From positions 44,600 to 108,599 of the forward strand of contig FR897029.1 in NCBI GenBank assembly GCA_000437235.1: 64,000 nt of DNA, in the 5' to 3' direction. This document shows positions 7,868 through 17,149 of the stretch, one piece after another. Positions within the stretch are counted from its first letter, which is position 1. Each line of letters starts with the position of its first letter. Source of the stretch: Coprobacillus sp. CAG:826. GTDB lineage: Bacteria > Bacillota_I > Bacilli_A > RFN20 > CAG-826. The position numbers and the translations under genes were made by a program. The notes beneath the pieces are model-generated. The model made no database searches. It was given only the letters and a program-made list of their open reading frames with translations, and was not told the DNA's origin.

Positions 7868-8899
7868 TTAATTTGTAAATGAAGTAGATGTAGAAGCAAG
7901 TCTTTCAGCTTCTTCCCACATCCATTCCATATAAATTCCGTAACCATATTGCACTTTATCCACTAAAACGTGCGTAACAGCGCCAATCAGTTTTCCATTT
8001 TGTAAGATTGGACTACCAGACATTCCCGCAACAATACCACCCGCTTTTTCTAAAAGCGTTTGATCAACGACTTTAAAGGTAATTCCTTTAATATCACTCA
8101 CGTCTTGTTTCTTTAATTGCGTAATCTCAATGTTATAGCGCATGACGTTTTGTCCTTCGGTTACCGTATAGATTTCCGCAGAACCTAATTCTACTTCATC
8201 ATGTTTTGCTAAAGGAACAGGCTTTTTATTATTGGGCAAATCTTCATATTGTCCATATATACCAATGGAAGTGTTCTCTAAAACCGTTCCTAAGGTTTCA
8301 TGATTAGAAAAGGTAGCGACTTTTTCACCGGGATTTCCATTCGTAGATTTATTAATCCCTTTTACATTGGAGGTGTAAATCGCACCGGATTTCACTTCTA
8401 CCATGGTTCCTGAGTCGTTATCAATAATCGCATGGCCTAAAGCACCATAAATTTTGGTATCGGGGTCATAAAAGGAAACGGTACCAATACCGATGAGTCT
8501 CTCTTTAATATATAGACCCGTTCGATACCGATTATCTTCTTTAATAATCCGTAATTTTCGAGTGATGGAGTTCTCTTTTCTTTTTAAACGAATCCTTACT
8601 TCCTCCTTTTCATCGACATATTTTTGAAAATGAGTAGAAAAATCTTCTAAAGACGAAATGGCATTTCCTTCCATTTCATAGAGTAAATCACCACGTTTAA
8701 TATCACTATCGCGTGAAGGATTATAAATGGTATAACCATTTTTCACGTCATAGGTTCCTGAGATAATTAAGCCGTCAGGACGAATTTCAATACCGACGTT
8801 TTCTCCGCCTGGCACTAAATCTTTCGCATAGGCTTTCGCTATTTGATTACCAGCACATAAGCAGGCTACCAAAGATAAAAAAAGCAATCGTATTTTCAT
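7868..8899 (-). CDS. spoIVB: SpoIVB sporulation signalling serine protease
   Basis: 343 residues (B. subtilis 425). An N-terminal membrane/signal segment (IRLLFLSLVACLCAG) is followed by a PDZ domain (about residues 37-120, ending in RKLRIIKEDN) and an S55 peptidase domain. Catalytic residues are visible: His156 in YGALGHAIID and Ser294 in GIVAGMSGSPIL. In B. subtilis the protein is secreted from the forespore, cleaves SpoIVFA and so triggers pro-sigma-K processing by SpoIVFB; both partners are encoded near 39 kb. It lies between recN and spo0A, as in B. subtilis. A possible sigma-G-like promoter (GCATA at 8984-8980, CTATATTTA at 8960-8952) overlaps the recN stop, but the spacing is one base long, so this is weak. 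Confidence 0.95.
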   Translation of the reverse strand: MKIRLLFLSLVACLCAGNQIAKAYAKDLVPGGENVGIEIRPDGLIISGTYDVKNGYTIYNPSRDSDIKRGDLLYEMEGNAISSLEDFSTHFQKYVDEKEEVRIRLKRKENSITRKLRIIKEDNRYRTGLYIKERLIGIGTVSFYDPDTKIYGALGHAIIDNDSGTMVEVKSGAIYTSNVKGINKSTNGNPGEKVATFSNHETLGTVLENTSIGIYGQYEDLPNNKKPVPLAKHDEVELGSAEIYTVTEGQNVMRYNIEITQLKKQDVSDIKGITFKVVDQTLLEKAGGIVAGMSGSPILQNGKLIGAVTHVLVDKVQYGYGIYMEWMWEEAERLASTSTSFTN

Positions 8900-8978
8900 A
8901 AACTTCTCCTTTCAACAGTAGTGTTAGGTCGTTTTTACGATTGCTATTTGTTAAATATAGGTAATTAAAAAAGGTAAT

Positions 8979-10637
8979 TTATGCCTGATGGGCTTCTTTC
9001 ATGAGTTCCTTAGCTAAAACTTTAGAACTATCGGTGATTTCTTCTCCGGAAATCATTTTGGCAATTTCTTCTATTCTTTCTTTTTCATTTAAAAGACGAA
9101 TGGAAGATTTTGTCACATCGTTTTCTACGTGCTTTTCAACGTAATAATGGTGATCACTGGCCGCGGCGACCTGTGGTAAATGGGAAATTGCTATCACTTG
9201 AATCCAAGAAGACATTTGGCGCATCTTTTTAGCGACATGCATGGCCACTCTTCCTGAAACACCAGTATCGATTTCATCGAAAATGATGGTTTCTAGGGTG
9301 CCTAGCTTACAAAATACTGCTTTTAAGGCTAACATTACGCGGGACGTTTCTCCGCCGCTAGCGACCATTTTTAATGGCATTAATGGCGTACCTTTATTCG
9401 TTGATAATAAGAAGCGTACGCGGTCTAATCCGTCGATACTAGGTTCTTTATCAAGGATTTCTACTTTAAATGAAGCATTTTCTAAGGCTAAATCAAGTAA
9501 TTCAGAAGCAATTTCTTTTTCTAGTTCATGTGCTTTTTGTTTTCTAAAGTCTTTTAAAGCTTGACCTAGACGTAAAACTTCTTGATAAGCGGCTTGTGTT
9601 TTCTTTTTTTGTTCATGATAAAGCGTATCAAAATGTTCGGCTTGATAGAGTTTTTCTTCTAATTCTTGCTTTTTGGTTAATAAACCTTCTTCATCGGTTT
9701 GATATTTCTTTACAAGACGTTTTAAGAAATAAAGACGGTCATCGATGAATTCTAAACGATTTTCTCCGCCTTGTAAGCTATCCACTTCTTGCGTGACATT
9801 GGATTGAATGTCTTCTAAAGCGTAATAAATATCACCGATTTGTTCGCTGAATTTTAAGAAAGTTGTGTCACCACTCCGCTCTAACTCTTTTTTGGCAAGA
9901 TAAAGCTGCGTTAAGGCACCACTTTCTCCTTCGATGAGTTCCTCAAAGTGATTGGCGCTTTCTAAAATCTTTTGTAAAGAAAGCAGACGATTTCTTTCTT
10001 CTTCAAGTTGATTCATTTCTCCCACTTCAATATTCGCGTCTTCTAATTCTTTCATTTGTTCTTGAATTTCTTCTATTTCTTCATTCGTTAGACAGGTTTT
10101 TTGGAAGTTTTCTTCTTTTTCCTTCTCTTTTAAATATTCTTGATAAGCGATTTGATAGGTATCTAAAGGTTGATGATGGTGAGCAAAGGCATCAAGAAGA
10201 TCTAAATGATTCTTTTCATCTAATAAAAGAAGGTTTTGGTTTTGCGAATGGATATCAATTAAAGAAAGCATCATTTCTTTGGCTTTACTGATGGGGAAAA
10301 TTACCCCATTCACGCGTAAGCTACTTCTACCATTACTATCGAGAATACGAGTAATGTTTAAATGGGCATCGGGAATAATATCTTCTCCATATGTTTCTTG
10401 GAAATGATGAAGTAAAGCTTCTTTTTGAATTTCAAATTCCCCTTCAATTTGGGCTTTTAAAGCACCCACACGAATCTTTTCAAAGGAACTACGTTCGCCT
10501 AGAAGTAAAGAAAGTGCGTCGATGAGAATAGATTTACCTGCGCCAGTTTCACCCGTAAGAATACTCATATCCTTGGTAAATTGAACGTCAAGATCTTCAA
10601 TAATGGCAAAATTATGAATAGATAAAGACACTAACAT
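8979..10637 (-). CDS. recN: DNA repair ATPase RecN
   Basis: 552 residues, SMC-like. Walker A GETGAGKS lies at about residues 30-37 within LTGETGAGKSILIDALSLLLGERSS. The long central coiled coil (about residues 160-370) is rich in Glu/Lys/Leu. The ABC signature region VASGGETSRVMLALK is followed by Walker B TIIFDEIDTGVSGR and the H-loop IAISHLPQVAA. RecN holds broken DNA ends together for recombination. The start codon overlaps the 3' end of dxs by seven bases. Next to spoIVB and dxs as in Bacillus; the ahrC and yqxC genes that normally sit between dxs and recN are absent. Confidence 0.97.
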   Translation of the reverse strand: MLVSLSIHNFAIIEDLDVQFTKDMSILTGETGAGKSILIDALSLLLGERSSFEKIRVGALKAQIEGEFEIQKEALLHHFQETYGEDIIPDAHLNITRILDSNGRSSLRVNGVIFPISKAKEMMLSLIDIHSQNQNLLLLDEKNHLDLLDAFAHHHQPLDTYQIAYQEYLKEKEKEENFQKTCLTNEEIEEIQEQMKELEDANIEVGEMNQLEEERNRLLSLQKILESANHFEELIEGESGALTQLYLAKKELERSGDTTFLKFSEQIGDIYYALEDIQSNVTQEVDSLQGGENRLEFIDDRLYFLKRLVKKYQTDEEGLLTKKQELEEKLYQAEHFDTLYHEQKKKTQAAYQEVLRLGQALKDFRKQKAHELEKEIASELLDLALENASFKVEILDKEPSIDGLDRVRFLLSTNKGTPLMPLKMVASGGETSRVMLALKAVFCKLGTLETIIFDEIDTGVSGRVAMHVAKKMRQMSSWIQVIAISHLPQVAAASDHHYYVEKHVENDVTKSSIRLLNEKERIEEIAKMISGEEITDSSKVLAKELMKEAHQA

Positions 10638-12466
10638 ACTTTCTCCTCCTTCTTTAATAGTTCAATCAACGAAGCAACATCTAATCCAAAAGCCTTTAAT
10701 TGCTCTTTTTGGGTTGCTTGTTTCACAAATTGGTCAGGAATGGCTTTTATAATGATTTTTCCTTGATATCCTAAAAGGAATAAGCGTTGCATGACTTGAT
10801 TAACCCACCCATAAGCCGTGCTATAGGGAGAATATAAAACGATGGTTGAATAATCTAAAACATTTTTTAAAGCATGTTCATCCATTGGTTTTAAGAACAA
10901 GGCGTTTAAGAAATCAATATTTAAATTCTCATGATTGCTTTCTTGATAAAGTTCATAAAGTAAAGGACCTACACCAATAACGAGCATTTTTTCATGTTTT
11001 CTTCGATACCAAAGCCATTTTCCTAGGGTAACTACTCTTTTCTTTTTGCTCACGAGCATCTTAGAACGCGGATAACGAATAGCAAAAGGAATGGAAGAAG
11101 TTAATGATAGATGGAAAAGTTGTTTCGCTTCTTCTTCTGTTGCGGCCATAGAAACAATGATGTTAGGATTCGCAAGTAAAAATGCTTCTTCATAGATACC
11201 TTGATGAGTTTCTCCATCCGCTCCGACAAGGCCAGCTCGATCAATTAATAACGTACAAGGAAGTTCCATACGGCATAAATCTTGATTTAATTGGTCGATA
11301 GCGCGTTGTAAAAAGGTAGAATAAATGGCCACAATCGGATGTTTTTTATTAATAGCTAAGCCACTCGCCATGGATAAACAGTGCTCTTCGGCAATACCAA
11401 CGTCAAAAGCGCGGGTTGGATAATGCTCAAAGATATCCATGGCTTCTGATCCATAAATCATCGCAGGATTTAAATAAACGATATTTTCATCTTTTTGCAT
11501 GGATTCATCCACTAATTGGCTATAAAAAGCACTCCAAGTGAGACCTTTCTTCTCTTCTTTGGCAACACCAGTTTCAATTTGGAAAGGTTGGACACCATGC
11601 CATGAGCCTAAAGTGTCTTTTTCAGCATAGGAATAACCTTTTCCTTTGGTGGTAAAACAATGTACTAAGATGGTATGTGGTGATTTTTTGGCCTTTTTTA
11701 AGGTTTTATCGAGTTCTACAATATCGTGTCCATCAATTGGGCCTAAATAATCAATGCCTAAACTTTCAAAATAAGTTGATGGTAAAACTAAACGTTTAAA
11801 GGCATTTTTGATACGAGACGTAAAGCGATAGAAAGCACGACCCACTTTTGTTTTACTTAAAAAGCGTTGATACCGAGTTTTGGCTTTGGTATAACCGCTA
11901 GAAATGCGGATGCGTGAGAATAATTTAGCCGTGCCACCTACAGGTTTAGAAATTGACATTTCGTTGTCGTTTAGAATAATAATCAGTTTATGATGTAAAT
12001 GCGCAATGTCATTTAAAGCTTCAAATGAAGGCCCCGAAGAAATGCTACCATCCCCAATGACGACCACAATTTCATAATGATCTTGATTTAAATCACGGGC
12101 TATGGCCATACCTAAACCCGCACTTAAAGAAGTGCTACTATGCCCTGCTTCAAAGACATCGTACGCGGACTCTTCTCTTTTTTGGAAACCAGAGACACCA
12201 TCGCTATGACGAAGTCTATCTAAAGAACGTCCAGTAATGAGCTTATGGGCGTAGGATTGGTGACCGACATCAAAAAGAAGTTGGTCATGGGTAAAATCAA
12301 AATTGCGATGAAGCATCATCGTTATTTCAACAATACCTAAATTGGAAGATAAATGGCCACCGTTTTTAGCGGTGCTTTCTATAATTTGTTTTCGTAGATT
12401 ATCGGCTACCGAAGGTAGGTCCGATAAGGGCATTTCTTTGATTTGTTTTGCAAGAATATCTGCCAT
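10631..12466 (-). CDS. dxs: 1-deoxy-D-xylulose-5-phosphate synthase
   Basis: 611 residues. Makes DXP from pyruvate and glyceraldehyde 3-phosphate, the first step of the MEP isoprenoid pathway and a source for thiamine and pyridoxal. The thiamine diphosphate motif GDGSISSGPSFEALNDIAHLHHKLIIILNDNEMSIS is clear. The glycolytic substrate region HDLLFDVGHQSYAHK appears as FTHDQLLFDVGHQSYAHKLITG. The pyrimidine domain carries IAEEHCLSMASGLAI and the Dxs-type AGLVGADGETHQGIYE. The start follows AAAGGAG. The xseB-dxs order is kept from B. subtilis, although ispA is missing between them. The leader contains a copy of the UUAGUA repeat. Confidence 0.96.
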   Translation of the reverse strand: MADILAKQIKEMPLSDLPSVADNLRKQIIESTAKNGGHLSSNLGIVEITMMLHRNFDFTHDQLLFDVGHQSYAHKLITGRSLDRLRHSDGVSGFQKREESAYDVFEAGHSSTSLSAGLGMAIARDLNQDHYEIVVVIGDGSISSGPSFEALNDIAHLHHKLIIILNDNEMSISKPVGGTAKLFSRIRISSGYTKAKTRYQRFLSKTKVGRAFYRFTSRIKNAFKRLVLPSTYFESLGIDYLGPIDGHDIVELDKTLKKAKKSPHTILVHCFTTKGKGYSYAEKDTLGSWHGVQPFQIETGVAKEEKKGLTWSAFYSQLVDESMQKDENIVYLNPAMIYGSEAMDIFEHYPTRAFDVGIAEEHCLSMASGLAINKKHPIVAIYSTFLQRAIDQLNQDLCRMELPCTLLIDRAGLVGADGETHQGIYEEAFLLANPNIIVSMAATEEEAKQLFHLSLTSSIPFAIRYPRSKMLVSKKKRVVTLGKWLWYRRKHEKMLVIGVGPLLYELYQESNHENLNIDFLNALFLKPMDEHALKNVLDYSTIVLYSPYSTAYGWVNQVMQRLFLLGYQGKIIIKAIPDQFVKQATQKEQLKAFGLDVASLIELLKKEEKVC

Positions 12467-12483
12467 ACACTCCGGCTCCTTTC

Positions 12484-12500
12484 TACTAATTGTTTACTAA
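12484..12500 (-). repeat. UUAGUA-rich intercistronic spacer, copy 2
   Basis: Minus-strand TTAGTAAACAATTAGTA between xseB and dxs, identical over 17 bases to the copy between dinB and xerD. It is extended upstream by further TTAGTT/TTATTAG units and ends just before the AAAGGAG of dxs. Confidence 0.6.
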
Positions 12501-12515
12501 TAATTAACTAATAAT

Positions 12516-12725
12516 TTACTTTTCACTATTTTCATCGCTTTCAACGATGGATTGAATGGAAGTTTCGGCTTCTTGAAGGGTTTGATCTAACTCTTTAATT
12601 AAAGCATTACCTTCTTTAAAAAGAGCGAGACTTTCCTCTAAGGCAAGGCTACGATTTTCCATTGTTTTTACGATTTCATCTAAACGTTGTAGTTTCTCTT
12701 CAAACGTCATTTTATTCTCTTCCAT
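12516..12725 (-). CDS. xseB: Exodeoxyribonuclease VII small subunit
   Basis: 69 residues, typical for XseB. The family signature is intact: TFEEKLQRLDEIVKTMENRSLALEESLALFKEGNALI. This forms a helical hairpin that binds the large subunit. Its start lies 14 bases inside the 3' end of xseA, so the two subunits are translationally coupled. The acidic C-terminus (VESDENSEK) is unremarkable. Confidence 0.96.
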   Translation of the reverse strand: MEENKMTFEEKLQRLDEIVKTMENRSLALEESLALFKEGNALIKELDQTLQEAETSIQSIVESDENSEK

Positions 12726-14067
12726 GGTTGTTCTCCTTTTTGATTATGTTACTTGTTATTATACCATCTTTTAAAGTGGTTTGTATCGTTTGCCCTTCTT
12801 CAATTTGAGTAATGGAGGAAACGATATGACCCTTTTCATCTTCTAGATAAGCATAGCCTCTTTCTAACACACTATTGGGGTTAAGAAGCGCCAAACGATT
12901 TTGATAAAGGGTTAAGAGTTGTCTCTTCTCTTTTAAATATTGAATCGGAAGCGTCTTCCACTTTTGCTTTCTATCTTGTACATCATGTACTTTTCTTACA
13001 TAGATGCTTTCAAATGAAGGATAAAACTGTTTCTTTAAAAGATTGAAATGATGGCTTTTCTCTTCAAATGAAGACATTAGGCATTGTAAAAGTTCTTTTT
13101 TCTTGCGGCTTAATTCTTTTCTTTGTTCTTGAATGGAAGCCGTGGGACTCATAAATACCGGTTGACTTTTATAAAAGCGAACTTTTTCTTTCATTAAAGC
13201 GTATTTCTGTTGAATAAGCGTTAATAACTTATTTTCGTATTCATCAAGGTGTAAATAGATTTGATTTTTATCGGGTGTAGCTAAAACGGCAGCCGCTGTT
13301 GGCGTACTAACACGAGCGGAACTGACTAAATCGCAAAGCGTAGTGTCAATCTCATGGCCTACAGCACTGATAATCGGAATCGGTGAATCCGCTAAAGCAC
13401 GTACAAGTTTTTCATCGTTAAAAGCTGATAAGTCCTCGTTAGCGCCTCCCCCACGTCCAATGATTAAAGTATCTAACGGATAAGTTATCGCTTTGTTAAA
13501 GGCTTTAATTAGCGATTCTGGGGCTTTTTCACCTTGTACGGTTGCATAAAATACATAGATTTCCACTAAGGGGAAACGATGATAGATATTCTTTTTAATA
13601 TCTGCAAAGGCCGCTGAGTTTTTCGCGGTAATGACCCCAATCTTTTTAGGATAAGCAGGAATTGGCTTTTTTCGCTCCATAGCGAATAAACCTTCCGCTT
13701 CTAATTTTTTCTTTAATTTTTCTAATTCAATGAAGTATTTTCCTTTGCCATAAGGCTCCATTTCTTCGACATAGAGCTGATATTCGCCGTTTTCCATATA
13801 AACCGATACTCTTCCTATCACTAAAACTTCATCGCCTTCTTTAGGATCAAAAGATAGATGATAAGCATCGCGGGCGAACATAACCGCTTTTACTTTCGCG
13901 TTTGCGTCTTTAATGGAAAAATAAAGATGTCCACTCGATGGACGGCGAAAAGAGGAGATTTCTCCCCTCACACAAACCGATCTTAAATGGATATCTTCAT
14001 CAAAAATGCTTTTTATATATTGGTTGAGTGCACTTACGGATAATATAGAAGGTACTTCTTTTAGCAT
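12712..14067 (-). CDS. xseA: Exodeoxyribonuclease VII large subunit
   Basis: 451 residues. An N-terminal OB-fold (about residues 1-105: VRGEISSFRRPSSGHLYFSIKD, VMFARDAYHLSF) binds DNA. The catalytic domain shows KIGVITAKNSAAFADI and the family block DTLIIGRGGGANEDLSAFNDEKLVRALADSPIPIISAVGHEIDTT with its conserved Gly-, Asp- and His-rich residues. A helical C-terminal region follows, ending in the conserved NPNSVLERGYA. Overlaps nusB by seven bases and xseB by fourteen. Gene order nusB-xseA-xseB-dxs is that of Bacillus. Confidence 0.96.
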   Translation of the reverse strand: MLKEVPSILSVSALNQYIKSIFDEDIHLRSVCVRGEISSFRRPSSGHLYFSIKDANAKVKAVMFARDAYHLSFDPKEGDEVLVIGRVSVYMENGEYQLYVEEMEPYGKGKYFIELEKLKKKLEAEGLFAMERKKPIPAYPKKIGVITAKNSAAFADIKKNIYHRFPLVEIYVFYATVQGEKAPESLIKAFNKAITYPLDTLIIGRGGGANEDLSAFNDEKLVRALADSPIPIISAVGHEIDTTLCDLVSSARVSTPTAAAVLATPDKNQIYLHLDEYENKLLTLIQQKYALMKEKVRFYKSQPVFMSPTASIQEQRKELSRKKKELLQCLMSSFEEKSHHFNLLKKQFYPSFESIYVRKVHDVQDRKQKWKTLPIQYLKEKRQLLTLYQNRLALLNPNSVLERGYAYLEDEKGHIVSSITQIEEGQTIQTTLKDGIITSNIIKKENNHGRE

Positions 14068-14468
14068 AGAACGTTATCTAATATCGCGTTAACAAATTTA
14101 TAGTCATTGTCATCGAGATATCGCTTGGCTAAAGTAACAGCAACATTAATTACAACAGCTTTATCCGCATCTTTTACTTCGAAAAAGTGTGCACAACTCA
14201 TCAAAAGAATCGCTTGATTTAAGCGGTTTAAACGCTTAAAAGTCCAGGTTTCCATGTGTTTTTCGAGTTTTTCTATATATTCTTCTTTATGAAGTAAAGC
14301 TTTAACAACAACTTCTTTAATATAAAGATCTACTTCATCGTATGGAAGTTCAATAACATCTTCAATTAATTCTTTTGGGTCGAATTCCATTCCCATATGT
14401 TCTCTTGTTAATGCATCATAAATGATGATCATTGCTTTTTCTTGACTTTCATTTCTTGATAGAGCCAT
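14061..14468 (-). CDS. nusB: Transcription antitermination factor NusB
   Basis: 135 residues, all helical, as expected of NusB. ALSRNESQEKAMIIIYDAL is a variant of the conserved N-terminal R..R..A...LY. The C-terminal half carries RLNRLNQAILLMSCAHFFEVKDADKAVVINVAVTLAKRYLDDNDYKFVNAILD, equivalent to the ...ild..a..yg.e.s..fINgvLd block. It binds boxA RNA with S10 (NusE) during rRNA transcription. Start ATG follows GGGGTGG. The gene is separated from yqhY by one inserted gene. Confidence 0.94.
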   Translation of the reverse strand: MALSRNESQEKAMIIIYDALTREHMGMEFDPKELIEDVIELPYDEVDLYIKEVVVKALLHKEEYIEKLEKHMETWTFKRLNRLNQAILLMSCAHFFEVKDADKAVVINVAVTLAKRYLDDNDYKFVNAILDNVLC

Positions 14469-14572
14469 GGTTCCACCCCTTTATCTTTAATATTTTATCA
14501 CTAAACCGGTAAAATTCATAATGTTTTCTTTGAAAAAGATGAATTTCATCGGATATTCTGCTCTTTTTAATT

Positions 14573-15595
14573 TTATTTTTCTAATTTTCTTATCAAATCT
14601 ATGATTTGAGAGGTAATTTTTTGATGGGCAACTTTACTAGGATGATGACAAGCCCCTTCTTGATTCGGTTCAAAAGAAAGCACAAAGGCTTGGTTTTGGG
14701 TTTCATTTATTGCCTCATCCTTCACTCTTTCCATTTGATGGATGAGATAAGGAGATATCGCTACCATCATGCTATGGATGAAAATCAAAGTGGCCGAAGG
14801 ATGTTCTTTTAAAAGTTGAAATGCAAGACAATGCAAGTTTTGATAATATAATTCACTTGCTTCTTCTTGCTTTTCTTCCTCTATGTGTTTTAGATTTTCG
14901 TTATCATTTGTTCCAATATCAATGACAATATAATCTGGATGATAGTTAGAAAAATCCCAGGGAATGGTGCCATCTATCTTATCATAGACATCTAAAAGGG
15001 TGAAAGGTTGATGAAATTTTAAGGCCATCGACATACCAGAATAGGAGATAACGCTAGTTTCATAACCTAGTTGATAAGGCACTTGATAACTAAAAGATAA
15101 AGAAGAATCCTCAGTTTTTAATGTAAAAGGATCCTCTTTTTTTCCTAAGATTCCAAAGCCAGAAGTGGTTGAAGCCCCATAGAATTCCATTTTTTTGGTA
15201 TGAGGCGTTAAAAAAGGAAGAATTTCACCATTTTCTATTTCTAAAGAAAGAAGATGAAGTTTAGCGTGTTGAGGTTCATTGACTTTGATTAACTCAAGCG
15301 TATGCTCTCCTTTAAAAGAAGATAAATCAAGGTTGAGTGTAACATCACCATTTTCTAATGCATATTTTTGATAGAAATGACGATCCATATAAAGAACCAT
15401 ATATTGACTTTGATTTTCTAAATTCACTTCACTATCGAAGTTTAAGCGCATATGAAAATTTTCCTTTGCTAAAACACGTAAAGCAAAGCCACTGTTACTA
15501 TGTGCAAAATAAAGGCCACTACGGCCATTTTTGGTATGATATATAGTTCTTCCTAATGGATGAAGATAAGATTTTAAAAGGGATACTTCTTTCAT
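14573..15595 (-). CDS. SGNH/GDSL hydrolase, CE2-like esterase
   Basis: 340 residues from ATG 15595. A longer frame reaches 15646 but would begin upstream of the yqhY terminator and inside yqhY, so it is rejected. The N-terminal ~130 residues are beta-rich (jelly-roll-like) and the C-terminal part is an SGNH esterase. The nucleophile is Ser142 in FYGASTTSGFG, the Gly-x-Asn-Asp block is IGTNDNEN, and the catalytic His is in ACHHPSKVAHQ. This two-domain layout is that of carbohydrate esterase family 2, which deacetylates polysaccharides. No signal peptide is visible, suggesting a cytoplasmic substrate. Inserted between yqhY and nusB, which are adjacent in B. subtilis. Confidence 0.8.
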   Translation of the reverse strand: MKEVSLLKSYLHPLGRTIYHTKNGRSGLYFAHSNSGFALRVLAKENFHMRLNFDSEVNLENQSQYMVLYMDRHFYQKYALENGDVTLNLDLSSFKGEHTLELIKVNEPQHAKLHLLSLEIENGEILPFLTPHTKKMEFYGASTTSGFGILGKKEDPFTLKTEDSSLSFSYQVPYQLGYETSVISYSGMSMALKFHQPFTLLDVYDKIDGTIPWDFSNYHPDYIVIDIGTNDNENLKHIEEEKQEEASELYYQNLHCLAFQLLKEHPSATLIFIHSMMVAISPYLIHQMERVKDEAINETQNQAFVLSFEPNQEGACHHPSKVAHQKITSQIIDLIRKLEK

Positions 15596-15611
15596 AAATA
15601 AACTCTTTTCA

Positions 15612-15633
15612 ATAAAAAAAGCCCGAAGGCTTA
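15612..15633 (-). terminator. UUCG-tetraloop terminator of yqhY
   Basis: Minus strand AAGCC-TTCG-GGCTT followed by a T-run. The first arm begins within the yqhY TAA stop (15633-15631). A compact C(UUCG)G hairpin of this type is unusually stable. Confidence 0.88.
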
Positions 15634-15969
15634 ATCGATTCCGCAAACTTTTACGTTGATGTTAAAAGGCACTAATTCGGTTAAAGACGATAGGGCGTTA
15701 GCGATTTCTTCTTGGATTTTAATACAAACTTCGTGGACGTTGCTGCCCGCTTTAATGGTAACTTCAATATTAACATTGACAATGCCATTTTGAATTTGAC
15801 AAGAAATCGGTTTACGTAACTTAAAAATACGTTGTACTTGGGAGTTTTTACGGATTTGAACACCTTTAATGCGTTGGGCACTGATCGATGCGATTTGATC
15901 AAAAACCACATGAGAAATTCCCATTTTTCCGTTTTTTGAATAGTTTTCAATGTAAACATAATCTGCCAT
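15631..15969 (-). CDS. yqhY: Asp23/Gls24 family protein YqhY
   Basis: 112 residues. Typical Asp23 domain: an N-terminal strand region (GKMGISHVVFDQIASISAQRIKGV) and the conserved strand-helix segment VNVNIEVTIKAGSNVHEVCIKIQEEIANALSSLTELVPFNINVKVCGID. In B. subtilis yqhY lies between accC and nusB and affects acetyl-CoA carboxylase regulation; here acc genes are not in the window. A TTGCTA-17-TATAAT promoter lies directly upstream, and the gene ends in its own terminator. Assigned by family and by proximity to nusB. Confidence 0.88.
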   Translation of the reverse strand: MADYVYIENYSKNGKMGISHVVFDQIASISAQRIKGVQIRKNSQVQRIFKLRKPISCQIQNGIVNVNIEVTIKAGSNVHEVCIKIQEEIANALSSLTELVPFNINVKVCGID

Positions 15970-15996
15970 AATGAAACCTCCCTCATTACAAGCAAT

Positions 15997-16025
15997 ATTA
16001 TAACGAATTTTTTATTTTTTAGCAA
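15997..16025 (-). promoter_or_regulatory. Sigma-A promoter of yqhY
   Basis: Minus strand TTGCTA (16025-16020), a 17-base spacer, and TATAAT (16002-15997), about 30 bases ahead of the yqhY ATG. Confidence 0.75.
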
Positions 16026-16201
16026 TGTAATCTTCGGTGATTTATTGAATAAAGCATAATTAAAAATACTTTTGAATATAAAACATGGTGGATTCGATCA
16101 AAACAGAAATCTTTGTTTTTCATAACGCTTTCCTTCCGCTAGCATTATGACGCATTCAAAAATAAATGAATACAATAAAGCAAGCTTTAACTAATATAAG
16201 T

Positions 16202-16232
16202 AAAAAAAAGAGCCCGATTTAGGAACTCTTTT
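16202..16232 (-). terminator. Terminator overlapping the stop of the 16219-17073 gene
   Basis: Minus strand AAGAGTTCC / GGGCTCTT arms (with two G-U pairs) around a loop containing the TAA stop, followed by a run of Ts. The last four codons of the gene form the 5' arm. Confidence 0.65.
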
Positions 16233-17073
16233 TATTTTCTTCTATACTTTCTTTTTGATTAAAAAGATACATATCGAGTTGGCACAAAACGTATTCTAGC
16301 ACAAGCATTGCTAAGGCAAATAATGGGAACCAGAATAAAGGACGATTAGTAATGATAAGTGAATCAAAGCACAATAAGGCACTAGCGACGACAATACGCG
16401 CTAAACGAATCCACTTGACATTAAAGAAAACACTAAGGAGATATAGGAAACTAAGAATTAAAAAGAATAAAGAAACTACAATCATCATGGGAGCGTCATC
16501 CGAATTAAAGACGGCCATAACAAAGGAAATATGACTAAATTCCCCAGCATTTTCCGTCGGAATCATTGGAATAAACAACATAAAGAAATGTAAGAATCCA
16601 AACGCAAAAGAAAACCATTTCATCTTGGTATTATAGGTTCTCTTATGTCCGTCATTCATGTAGTCATAGCATTCCATAACTAAACAAAACATCGTAATGA
16701 ATAGGAATAAAAACGATAATAAAAACCGATCTAAGTGGAAACTTTCGGTAAGTAATAAACCAATCAAACTATAGGCAGTTAACATCGATAAGCCAATAAA
16801 TTTAATGGTTCTTAACCACTTTGCTTTCGTGAAAAATAACACAATCGGAATAAAATAAGCGATAAATGGAATCAAAATGTAAAAGAAGAAATAAAAGAAA
16901 TTAAAATGCTCTTTTATTGCATCTATTACATATTGAAAATCAGAAATGCCGGAACGAATAAATAAAGGGCTATGCCAAGGAATAAAACTAAAAGCGGCAA
17001 TTAAAAGCGCTAAAACGAGTTGTACCCAGCGATTCCATTTTAAGTTTTTGATATATTGAATCATACGACTCAC
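16219..17073 (-). CDS. Polytopic membrane protein, function unknown
   Basis: 284 residues with about eight hydrophobic segments (roughly 16-33, 54-81, 88-107, 116-136, 152-171, 193-217, 223-240, 244-264). The N-terminus is basic (MIQYIKNLKWNRW) and the C-terminus is short and charged (NQKESIEENKKSS). No catalytic or transport motif was recognised. Many Phe, Leu and Ile residues and few polar residues in the helices suggest a structural or sensory role more than a channel, but this is only impression. It is probably the last gene of its transcript, having its own terminator. Confidence 0.6.
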   Translation of the reverse strand: MSRMIQYIKNLKWNRWVQLVLALLIAAFSFIPWHSPLFIRSGISDFQYVIDAIKEHFNFFYFFFYILIPFIAYFIPIVLFFTKAKWLRTIKFIGLSMLTAYSLIGLLLTESFHLDRFLLSFLFLFITMFCLVMECYDYMNDGHKRTYNTKMKWFSFAFGFLHFFMLFIPMIPTENAGEFSHISFVMAVFNSDDAPMMIVVSLFFLILSFLYLLSVFFNVKWIRLARIVVASALLCFDSLIITNRPLFWFPLFALAMLVLEYVLCQLDMYLFNQKESIEENKKSS

Positions 17074-17149
17074 CTCAAATCTAAATTCATTTAAATCGAT
17101 AATAATCTACCATGCTTTCTTATAGAAAGCAATAAAATCACAAAAAAGG

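Noticed and set aside
15596..15646. Longer N-terminus for the SGNH hydrolase
   Set aside because: It would start inside yqhY and read through the yqhY terminator; the downstream ATG at 15595 begins the recognisable protein.
16019..16123. Minus-strand frame of 34 codons with a fair AAGGA site upstream of yqhY
   Set aside because: It ends inside the yqhY promoter, has no promoter of its own that convinces, and its composition is random-looking. Could be a leader peptide but unsupported.
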